Source of the DNA: Ignavibacteria bacterium
Lineage (GTDB): Bacteria > Bacteroidota > Ignavibacteria > Ignavibacteriales > Ignavibacteriaceae
Assembly: GCA_030648225.1 (NCBI GenBank)
Contig: JAUSIA010000240.1
Coordinates: 1 to 5,887 of the forward strand
Length of the DNA: 5,887 nt
Direction of reading: 5' to 3'
The notes under the pieces were generated by a model. It saw only the letters and a program-made list of their open reading frames with translations. It was not told the origin of the DNA and did no database searches. This document shows positions 1 to 5,165 of this stretch, piece after piece. The first letter of the stretch is position 1. The number at the start of each line of letters is the position of its first letter. Position numbers and translations under genes: made by a program.

Positions 1-312
1 GAGAATAACAAGATAGGGATCTCTTTCAAGTATATCTCTCATAGCAGAGCCCATATATTTACTTCGGAACGAAGTATCTCTGGTTTGCAAATAAGTTTCA
101 TATTCACGCGGATAATTTTCTCCCCACACTTCATTTCTTGGTTCCCATTCTGCAATGGGTTTAACCGGCTGAAGCTTAATGACGGCTTCAGTTCTTCTTT
201 CAATAATTGATGCACCGAATAAACCAACAAGAAAAACAATTATTATAGTTGCTCCAAAAATTACCCAGGCTACCCAGGGTTTTTCAGAAATTATTTGCTG
301 CAGTTTTGCCAT
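1..312 (-). CDS. nrfA: NrfA, ammonia-forming cytochrome c nitrite reductase, N-terminal part (cut by window edge)
   Basis: The first 104 codons of a gene that runs off the left edge. NrfA is the pentaheme enzyme that reduces nitrite to ammonium in the periplasm, taking electrons from NrfH. Residues about 13-36 form one hydrophobic segment (starting PWVAWVIFGATIIIVFLVG), which fits an uncleaved signal anchor. The exported part then shows the conserved NrfA N-terminal pattern of W-x-x-N-Y-P-x-E-x-x-(T/S)-Y (WGENYPREYETYL, about residues 69-81), followed by a stretch ending RDILERDPYLVIL. The heme-binding CxxCH/CxxCK motifs lie beyond the window, so the identification rests on this N-terminal signature and on NrfH immediately upstream. 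The ATG at 312 lies 4 bases after the nrfH stop and has an AAAGGT ribosome binding site overlapping the end of nrfH. The two are therefore probably translated together. Confidence 0.9.
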   Translation of the reverse strand, partial: MAKLQQIISEKPWVAWVIFGATIIIVFLVGLFGASIIERRTEAVIKLQPVKPIAEWEPRNEVWGENYPREYETYLQTRDTSFRSKYMGSAMRDILERDPYLVIL

Positions 313-316
313 TTAA

Positions 317-925
317 TTACCTTTGAGATTCTGTTTCATTTGAATAAATAAATTCTTCCAACCATTTCGGCATAACAGGAGTTACTTTGGGAATTCTCAC
401 CATAGGAAATGATGATAAGCTGGTCACTGTGCCGTGTGGAGTTTCTCTATGACATTCCCAGCATAATTTTCCTCCACCATGTTCTGCCATTTCGCCTGTA
501 ACAGAAACAAGAGAAAGCTGATCAATCATTTTAGAGTGACACCTTATGCAGTTTTCCTGCACAACATCTCTGCCTGCTTCTTTTATTCTTATAACTTCAG
601 GTTCAAGCCGGAAAGTAAACATAAATGAATGTCTTAACCCATCGCTGGCTTTAAATCCATAAGTCCTTATTGGATTATCCTGTGGAACATGACAGTCGTT
701 ACAGGTTGCAACTCTTGCATGACTGCTTCTCTGCCATGTTGCAAACTGTGGTGTCATTACATGACAATTAATACAAGCATTAGGATCATCTGAAAGATAT
801 GAGGCAGCATTGGAAATTCTTAAGATCAGCAAACCTAAACCAACTGATACTCCAAGAGTTATAATTACAGGGAATTTCCAAACTGGAGGAGGAGTAATTC
901 TGGAAATTAGATTTTTTATATTCAT
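317..925 (-). CDS. nrfH: NrfH, tetraheme membrane quinol dehydrogenase subunit of nitrite reductase
   Basis: A 202-residue member of the NapC/NirT/NrfH family. It anchors NrfA to the membrane, oxidises menaquinol and passes electrons to NrfA. One N-terminal transmembrane helix lies at about residues 18-37 (FPVIITLGVSVGLGLLILRI). Four CxxCH heme motifs follow: CINCH (51-55), CNDCH (75-79), CIRCH (126-130) and CWECH (155-159). The first is CxxCHxM (Met57), the arrangement known from Desulfovibrio NrfH, where this methionine ligates heme 1. Length is slightly above the family's usual 150-200 residues because of a C-terminal tail after the last heme. The order nrfH-nrfA with a 4-base gap is the standard arrangement. 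The ATG at 925 is preceded by a poor ribosome binding site. The 39-base gap from ric shows no clear promoter or terminator, so read-through from ric is plausible. Confidence 0.95.
   Translation of the reverse strand: MNIKNLISRITPPPVWKFPVIITLGVSVGLGLLILRISNAASYLSDDPNACINCHVMTPQFATWQRSSHARVATCNDCHVPQDNPIRTYGFKASDGLRHSFMFTFRLEPEVIRIKEAGRDVVQENCIRCHSKMIDQLSLVSVTGEMAEHGGGKLCWECHRETPHGTVTSLSSFPMVRIPKVTPVMPKWLEEFIYSNETESQR
319..324 (-). promoter_or_regulatory. Ribosome binding site of nrfA, overlapping the nrfH stop
   Basis: On the minus strand AAAGGT lies 6 bases before the nrfA ATG. It includes the last nrfH codon (AGG) and runs into its TAA stop. This overlap of the initiation signal with the end of the upstream gene supports translational coupling of NrfH and NrfA. 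Confidence 0.6.
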
Positions 926-964
926 TACAGATTCAGGTTTATTAAATCCATAAACATTAAAAAA

Positions 965-1711
965 TTACTGTAATTGATTTTCTAATTCAATTGCTTTGGG
1001 AAAAAGAATATTATTTTCAAGATGAACATGCTTATGAAGATCTTCTTCAAATTCTTTTAATTCTTTGAAAGTTATTTTATAAGTTGTACATGCATCAGCC
1101 GGTGAAGTATAATTATTTGTCATTTTTCTTATATCGAGCATTCCGTCTCCAGCAGATTGATGCTCAGCTTCCATCATAGCAATTGGATTTTTTACTGTCC
1201 CGAAATATGGTTTATCAGCTATTCCACTATTATTGTTGGTTTGTACAAGCACTTTAATATGTGGGAAAAGTATCTTTTCTTCTTTCATCATGTGGTGTCT
1301 CATCTCACTATTAATTGCAGAAAATATTTCAGCAATTTTTTTTGTTTCAGGATGATTCCCGCCATGAACAGAAGCCACTTTTTGTGTATGAGCAGCGATT
1401 ACCGGAAGCATCCTGCTTACATAGCTGTGATGATTATTTATAATATAATCAATAAGAATATCAAGCTTCCATTCATCCGGTTTAATTTCCCTTTGCGCTG
1501 AAGATGAATTTACATCTTCAATTTCATTAATAACATTTTCAGGATTTATTCCTTTTTCTGTACAGGCATTATCAAGAGTTCTTTTTCCATTGCAGCAAAA
1601 ATCGAGATTGTATTTTTCAAAGATTGCAGCGGTATGGAAATTATTTTTTACGATTTCTGATAATGTGAAATTTGAAAGATCATTATTTAAAACACTTTTT
1701 TCAGTTAACAT
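965..1711 (-). CDS. ric: RIC/ScdA/YtfE family di-iron protein, repair of iron-sulfur clusters
   Basis: A 248-residue cytoplasmic protein. Family members carry a non-heme di-iron centre and restore iron-sulfur clusters damaged by NO or oxidants. The N-terminal ScdA domain (about 13-60) shows the typical DFCCNGKRTL motif with Cys39-Cys40. The hemerythrin-like four-helix bundle follows. By spacing against E. coli YtfE, the likely iron ligands are His95 (in NHHSYV), His140 and Glu144 (HHMMKEE), His184 (EAEHQ), and His228 and Glu232 (HVHLE). The segment between His140 and His184 is somewhat longer than in YtfE. The reading frame is open back to 1780, but the ATG at 1711 is chosen because a strong AAGGAGA site sits 7 bases before it and the family motif starts soon after. 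The gene lies between the NO-producing nirK module and nrfHA, which suits a role against NO. A palindrome upstream may control it. Confidence 0.92.
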   Translation of the reverse strand: MLTEKSVLNNDLSNFTLSEIVKNNFHTAAIFEKYNLDFCCNGKRTLDNACTEKGINPENVINEIEDVNSSSAQREIKPDEWKLDILIDYIINNHHSYVSRMLPVIAAHTQKVASVHGGNHPETKKIAEIFSAINSEMRHHMMKEEKILFPHIKVLVQTNNNSGIADKPYFGTVKNPIAMMEAEHQSAGDGMLDIRKMTNNYTSPADACTTYKITFKELKEFEEDLHKHVHLENNILFPKAIELENQLQ

Positions 1712-1718
1712 TTTTATT

Positions 1719-1725
1719 TCTCCTT
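1719..1725 (-). promoter_or_regulatory. Strong ribosome binding site of ric, fixes its start
   Basis: On the minus strand AAGGAGA stands 7 bases before the ATG at 1711. It is the best Shine-Dalgarno match in the window and argues against the 23-codon upstream extension that the open frame would allow. Confidence 0.75.
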
Positions 1726-1780
1726 TTATTAATAATTTCTGTTTATTGGAACCTTCAAAGTTTACCCGACTGCTTTTCAC

Positions 1781-1803
1781 GCTCTAACCTTGAAGGTTAA
1801 AGT
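1781..1803. promoter_or_regulatory. Palindrome upstream of ric, candidate operator of a nitrosative-stress regulator
   Basis: TAACCTT-G-AAGGTTA (1785-1799) is a perfect 7-1-7 inverted repeat. Extended to 11-1-11 (1781-1803) it matches at 9 of 11 arm positions. It lies in the 91-base gap between the cupin stop, which it touches, and the ric start 70 bases downstream. A degenerate relative, AACCTT-C-AAAGTT (5 of 6 pairs), lies 36 bases closer to ric at 1750-1762. The 1-base centre and 23-bp size recall sites of Rrf2-family regulators such as NsrR, but the base sequence is not the known proteobacterial NsrR consensus. A one-base loop makes an RNA hairpin or terminator unlikely, and no T-run follows. 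The assignment as an operator is inference. Confidence 0.4.
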
Positions 1804-2135
1804 TATTTATTCTTAATCATTACTATTAACATTTTGAATTTTTCAATTGCGTTTACTGAGTGCGGAATGTTAGCAGGCAGTATAATGAATTCTTCCTTCG
1901 AAACAATAACAGGTTTGCCATCAATAATAAACTCTGCTTTACCATCGACAATTTGAACAAATGCATCAAAAGGTGTGGTATGCTCGCTTAAAGATTGAGC
2001 TTTATCAAAAGCAAATAATGTGATTGTTCCCGTTTCCTTTTTAATTATCTGCTTGCTCACAACCGAATTATCCGAATATTCTATAAAATCAGCAGCTTTT
2101 ATGGCTACGGATATTATTTCATTTTTTGTTTTCAT
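1803..2135 (-). CDS. Small single-domain cupin protein, function unknown
   Basis: A 110-residue protein that is essentially one cupin beta-barrel. The first cupin motif is represented by LSEHTTPFDAFVQIVDGKAE, with His52 and Gly65. The usual HxH is reduced to a single His followed by Thr-Thr, and the usual Glu position is occupied by Asp or is absent. The second motif is IILPANIPHSVNA, with Pro88 and His92. With only about two clear metal ligands it may bind metal differently from a classical cupin, or may sense a small ligand. There is no signal peptide, so it is cytoplasmic. It starts 6 bases after the methyltransferase stop, and its AAAGGAA site (2145-2151) lies in the end of that gene, so the pair is probably coupled. 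No specific substrate can be named. Confidence 0.8.
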   Translation of the reverse strand: MKTKNEIISVAIKAADFIEYSDNSVVSKQIIKKETGTITLFAFDKAQSLSEHTTPFDAFVQIVDGKAEFIIDGKPVIVSKEEFIILPANIPHSVNAIEKFKMLIVMIKNK

Positions 2136-2141
2136 TTTTTT

Positions 2142-2918
2142 TTATTCCTTTATTGCTATAATACTTATTGATTTCATGTTCTTTTCATATTGATTGAATA
2201 CGCCTCTCATTTTTAAAATACGTTTTAATGCGTGCCGCGTTGTAAGAACATTAAATAATATTTTAATTACCCTGAATCCTTCATCGCGTATTAATCTTGC
2301 CGGTTTAAGTAAATGCATAGGGTTTGTCATTATTGATTCGATTTTAAAACCGGCATCGGCAAATAATTTTTCCCACTCCGGTATAGTCAGAGGACGTGCA
2401 TTTACATGAATTGCTTCAGATAAATCTTTCCTGATTTTGTCCTTGTACTCTTCATCTAAATTGTCAGGATGTAAACAGATTTCATGTATTCCATACCTTC
2501 CTCCCTTTTTTAAAATTCTGTATGCTTCATTTATTATTTTTTCTTTATGGGCATCGGTCTGCATTGTAAGAACAGCTTCTCCCAAAACAACTGTAGCAAC
2601 ATCATTCAATAGCTCTGAGTTCATAATGTTCTTTTTTACAAACCTGTAAGCTTTGTTTGATGTTATAGAATTTAATTTAGCAACTGCTTCTTCACTTTGA
2701 TCAACACCGACATATTCCTTCGGATTTTTACTAAAGATTATTCTAGAGGTATTTCCCGTTCCCGGTGCAAATTCAACAACAATAGCATCAGAGTTAACAT
2801 TTAATTTCGAAATCATTTTATACGTTAATTCCTTACCACCGGGGCGGAGTACTCTCTTCCCCATTCTTGCCAGCAGCCAATGCCCGGACATTTTTTTAAT
2901 ATTATATTCTTCAAACAT
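2142..2918 (-). CDS. Class I SAM-dependent methyltransferase, substrate unknown
   Basis: A 258-residue cytoplasmic protein with a Rossmann-type methyltransferase core. Motif I is IVVEFAPGTGNTSR (46-59), the glycine-rich S-adenosylmethionine loop. The acidic residue ending strand 2 is Asp73 in YVGVDQS. The motif around 112-117 (LGEAVL) and the strand-5 turn RILKKGGRYGIHE (134-146) complete the fold. The C-terminal part (about 175-258) is basic and rich in Lys/Arg, with no recognisable extra domain. It lies 19 bases after the SCO gene, with AAGAGAG before the ATG at 2918, and 6 bases before the cupin gene. General similarity to small-molecule methyltransferases of the UbiE/type 11 kind is all the sequence supports. 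Its position in a nitrite/NO cluster is conspicuous but gives no substrate. Confidence 0.85.
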   Translation of the reverse strand: MFEEYNIKKMSGHWLLARMGKRVLRPGGKELTYKMISKLNVNSDAIVVEFAPGTGNTSRIIFSKNPKEYVGVDQSEEAVAKLNSITSNKAYRFVKKNIMNSELLNDVATVVLGEAVLTMQTDAHKEKIINEAYRILKKGGRYGIHEICLHPDNLDEEYKDKIRKDLSEAIHVNARPLTIPEWEKLFADAGFKIESIMTNPMHLLKPARLIRDEGFRVIKILFNVLTTRHALKRILKMRGVFNQYEKNMKSISIIAIKE

Positions 2919-2937
2919 TTTTACTCTCTTGTTTAGC

Positions 2938-3621
2938 TTATTTCATACTCAAAAGTTTTTCAGTTGCAGAAGAAATATCCTGGTTCAAACCGATCTGCTG
3001 ATGAATGATTTCCCCTTTTTCGCTTAAGAAGGTTATTAAATTAGAATGAGAGAAATCACCATTCTTATCTTTTTTATATTTGAAACCAATTACAGCGGCA
3101 AGCTCCATAATATCATCTGAATTTCCGGAAAGCAGTTTCCATCTTTTCAAATCAAGATTATATCTGGTTGCAAATTTTTTCAGCTTTTCGGGTGTGTCTC
3201 TTTCAGGATCAATTGATACAAGGAGAAAACGGTATGAAGAAACTTCATCTTCTTTAAGTAATGCTGCTTCAATTTTTTTCATATCATTAACAAGAATTGG
3301 ACAAGCATAAGTGCAGCTTGCAAAGAACATTGTAAAAACTACTTTCTTCCCTTCGAATTCTTTTAAAAAAAAAGTTTTATCATTCTGATCTTTCCATTCA
3401 GATTCTAATTGATAAAGAGACTCTTCTGAAAATTCTTCGGATTCAACTTTATCGCAGCAGGAGTGTTTTTCTTTATGTTCTTCTTTAACTGTTTCAGTTC
3501 TGGTAGTTTCCTTATCTGTTTTTTCCTCTGCTGTTGTAAAACAGCCTGCAATGTTTGTTATAAGGAACAACAAAGCTCCTGTTATTAAACCATAGATTGC
3601 AATTTTATTTCTCTTTTTCAT
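2938..3621 (-). CDS. SCO1/SenC family lipoprotein, copper chaperone or thiol-disulfide reductase
   Basis: A 227-residue SCO-family protein with a thioredoxin fold that handles copper at the outer face of the cytoplasmic membrane. A hydrophobic signal (about 8-26) ends in the lipobox IAGC with Cys27, so the mature protein should be lipid-anchored. The copper motif CxxxC is FASCTYACPI with Cys103 and Cys107, and the third ligand His192 is in GDFSHSN. The family pattern SIDPERDTPEKL lies at 136-147. Between the anchor and the domain is a charged linker (about 28-65) that contains an extra His/Cys patch, His49, His53, Cys55 and Cys56. SCO proteins usually serve the CuA site of cytochrome oxidase. 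Here the neighbour is the copper enzyme NirK, so delivery of copper to NirK is the likely role (inference). An AGAAGG ribosome binding site precedes the ATG. Confidence 0.93.
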   Translation of the reverse strand: MKKRNKIAIYGLITGALLFLITNIAGCFTTAEEKTDKETTRTETVKEEHKEKHSCCDKVESEEFSEESLYQLESEWKDQNDKTFFLKEFEGKKVVFTMFFASCTYACPILVNDMKKIEAALLKEDEVSSYRFLLVSIDPERDTPEKLKKFATRYNLDLKRWKLLSGNSDDIMELAAVIGFKYKKDKNGDFSHSNLITFLSEKGEIIHQQIGLNQDISSATEKLLSMK

Positions 3622-3635
3622 TTTAAACCTTCTAA

Positions 3636-4265
3636 TTAATGTTTATGAATTTCTTTTGATTTAGTATTATGTTCATCTGAATGATTGCTTAATTCATACA
3701 GTTTTTCAGCATAATGAATAAATTGAACATAAGCTTCAACAAATTCTCTTCCGGCAGCTATATTATTTTTATTATAATTTTTCAAAGAAGTAACCAGCTC
3801 AAAATTGTTCTGCAGTTTCTGTTCAGAAGAATGAATTAAAAGATCATTTAATTCCTTTAATGAATTTTTTTCAATTGACAGATCGGCGAGTGGTATTGCA
3901 GGTCCCAGATCTCTTCCTGCTGGTTTCAGTCCTGTATAGGGTTCTCCTTCACCTGAACGATGCAAACGAACTACAGTTTCAAAAAAATATTTATCTGCAA
4001 GAACTTTTGCCTCCGGGGAAAGCCGCCTTACTTTTATAGTTTCTTCAAAAGCTTTTTGAACTTCCTCTTCATCCTTTTCCTGTATCCAGATTAAAACAAG
4101 ATTTATATCTCTGTTTTCTAAAGCGCTTATTGCAGCCTTTACAACCGGGCCATCAATACCATCGCAATGAGCAGATATTTTCTCAGTAAAAAGAAGAAAA
4201 GAGAAAGAAATTAAGATAATTATATAACTTAACTTCGGATTTATAAATATTGATCTATTAGTCAT
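3636..4265 (-). CDS. Exported protein resembling the DUF6448 family, function unknown
   Basis: A 209-residue protein with a signal peptide (hydrophobic core about 13-26). Cleavage after Ala32 (KISA) would leave a mature N-terminus beginning His-Cys-Asp. The pattern AHCDGIDGPVVKAA, then LVLIWIQEKDE, LSPEA, HRSGEGEPYTGLKPAGRDLG and PAIPLAD, is what I recall of proteins annotated DUF6448; this is from memory, not a search. The predicted mature part is mostly helical. Histidines at 33, 102, 145 and 184, plus the tail NHSDEHNTKSKEIHKH, could bind metal. It lies between nirV and the SCO gene, 14 bases before the latter, with AAGGAAT before its ATG. The context suggests a periplasmic part in copper or heme handling for nitrite reduction, but no function is established. 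Confidence 0.75.
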   Translation of the reverse strand: MTNRSIFINPKLSYIIILISFSFLLFTEKISAHCDGIDGPVVKAAISALENRDINLVLIWIQEKDEEEVQKAFEETIKVRRLSPEAKVLADKYFFETVVRLHRSGEGEPYTGLKPAGRDLGPAIPLADLSIEKNSLKELNDLLIHSSEQKLQNNFELVTSLKNYNKNNIAAGREFVEAYVQFIHYAEKLYELSNHSDEHNTKSKEIHKH

Positions 4266-4303
4266 AATTATATTCCTTAAAATTATTTTTATGCCGTACT
4301 CTA

Positions 4304-5164
4304 TTAGTTATAATCCTTTGCACATCTGAAACCAAGATTGTGAGTTGTGTAATTTGCTTTCAGACTGCTTCTATATCCATATCGCATAAATGCCGGATAA
4401 TTTTCTACATCTTTTGAATTTGAAGAACTATTTCCGCAGAAAAGATTTCTTTCTAAGTCTCCGTCACCTCTTGATTCTCCTGTTACAAGTGATGTGTTGA
4501 AATCATATGTCCATTCCCAGATTAAGCCGTACATATCAAAAACGCCGAGTGAATTTTTTTCAGTTGAACCGACAGGAGGAATTTTCCCGGGAGAAATTTT
4601 TGAATACCATTCAGATATTTTTTTTACATTTTTTTCTGATAAAATTACATATTCCCATTCAGCTATAGTCGGAAGTCTCTTCCCTTTCCATTCAGCATAA
4701 GCTTTAGCAGAAAACCAGGAAATATTTGTAACCGGACTGTTTGGACTTATTTTATCTCCTAATTCAAGATCACTCTTCCAGTTCTTTAAATAGGAAACAT
4801 CTGCAAATATTTTTTTTATCTTCGATCTCTGCCATTTGAGATTTGCTTTTACAAACCCGAGAAATTCTGAATTGGTAACAGGGTAAACATCTAAATAAAA
4901 TTTCTCAACTTTTTCTTTCTCTTCAGGATCATTTTTGAAAAGAGGTTCATAATATCCTGAGGGAATGAGAACCATTTTAGAGCTGCTTTGAGCATTTATA
5001 AATGGAATAAAGAGAATCATAAAAGTGATGAGTAAACCGTTGAAACGGTTAATACTTTTGCTGAATAGATTAGCCCACGACTTAAGTCGTGGGTTAATGA
5101 TATACAAAAGATTTTGTTTAACTGTTTTAACAGTTTCCAGATTTATTTTTAACAATTGATTCAT
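4304..5164 (-). CDS. nirV: NirV, FGE-sulfatase-fold accessory protein of copper nitrite reductase
   Basis: A 286-residue exported protein of the formylglycine-generating-enzyme/SUMF1 fold. NirV was named for a gene next to nirK in Rhodobacter; its biochemical role is unclear. The FGE domain covers about 64-283: MVLIPSGYY (64-72), DVYPVTNSEF (92-101), PVTNISWFSAKAYAEW (144-159), RLPTIAEWEY (163-172), LGVFDMYGLIWEW (206-218), LFCGNSSS (241-248), FMRYGYRSSLKA (259-270) and NLGFRC (276-281). The second catalytic Cys of true FGE (the Cys in the SYCYRYR motif) is not present at the equivalent RYGYR, so sulfatase activation is unlikely. The ATG at 5164 follows the nirK stop by one base (TAAGATG), implying translational coupling. 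An in-frame GTG at 5176 is less likely. Oddity: residues 10-44 are encoded by a REP-like palindromic element that splits the signal peptide. Two stop codons in tandem (TAA TAG) end the gene. Confidence 0.85.
   Translation of the reverse strand: MNQLLKINLETVKTVKQNLLYIINPRLKSWANLFSKSINRFNGLLITFMILFIPFINAQSSSKMVLIPSGYYEPLFKNDPEEKEKVEKFYLDVYPVTNSEFLGFVKANLKWQRSKIKKIFADVSYLKNWKSDLELGDKISPNSPVTNISWFSAKAYAEWKGKRLPTIAEWEYVILSEKNVKKISEWYSKISPGKIPPVGSTEKNSLGVFDMYGLIWEWTYDFNTSLVTGESRGDGDLERNLFCGNSSSNSKDVENYPAFMRYGYRSSLKANYTTHNLGFRCAKDYN
5035..5050. repeat. Terminal hairpin of the composite element (nirV interior side)
   Basis: AACCGTT-GA-AACGGTT, arms of 7 bases with a 2-base centre, all arm positions paired. 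It has the same 7-2-7 layout as the hairpin at 5120-5135, from which it differs at 4 of 16 positions. Two of those differences compensate each other, preserving the pair. Confidence 0.75.
5069..5098. repeat. Central long palindrome of the composite element
   Basis: The core CCCACGACTTAAGTCGTGGG (5074-5093) is a perfect 20-base palindrome. Extension to 5069-5098 keeps 14 of 15 arm positions paired, the exception being G5073 opposite T5094. It is GC-rich compared with its surroundings. In nirV it encodes roughly NPRLKSWAN, residues out of character for a signal peptide. Confidence 0.85.
5120..5135. repeat. Terminal hairpin of the composite element (nirV start side)
   Basis: AACTGTT-TT-AACAGTT, arms of 7 bases with a 2-base centre, all arm positions paired. 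It lies only 29 bases downstream of the nirV start codon, so a transcript hairpin here could affect early translation. Confidence 0.7.
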
Positions 5165-5165
5165 C

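Larger units (their letters stand above)
5035..5135. repeat. Composite REP-like palindromic element inside the start of nirV
   Basis: Three palindromes are laid out almost symmetrically. A 16-base 7-2-7 hairpin lies at each end (5035-5050 and 5120-5135) and a 30-base near-perfect palindrome at the centre (5069-5098), with centres 41 and 44 bases apart. Protein-coding DNA does not normally hold such dense dyad symmetry. This architecture resembles REP/REPIN-type elements moved by REP-associated tyrosine transposases, or small miniature elements. No transposase gene is in the window, and a target duplication is not evident. It contributes about 35 codons to nirV without a stop. Confidence 0.75.

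Noticed and set aside
39..239. 66-residue minus-strand frame within the nrfA region
   Set aside because: It overlaps nrfA in another frame and shows no family features, while the nrfA frame has the conserved WGENYP region.
937..955. Small hairpin GTTTAT-N7-ATAAAC between ric and nrfH, as a terminator
   Set aside because: The stem is six mostly A-T pairs and no T-run follows on the transcribed strand. It is too weak and likely chance in AT-rich DNA.
1157..1501. Plus-strand open frame opposite ric, and similar ones opposite the methyltransferase, SCO, nirV and nirK genes
   Set aside because: They lie wholly within well-supported minus-strand genes, lack recognisable domains and have Phe/Ile/Ser-rich compositions expected of antisense reading.
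1712..1780. 23-codon N-terminal extension of ric
   Set aside because: The extension has no family resemblance, covers the intergenic region, and bypasses a near-perfect Shine-Dalgarno site just before the ATG at 1711.
3365..3373. Nine-base A/T run within the SCO gene as a phase-variable tract
   Set aside because: It encodes ordinary Phe-Phe/Leu-Lys context in an intact frame, and such runs are common in this AT-rich DNA.
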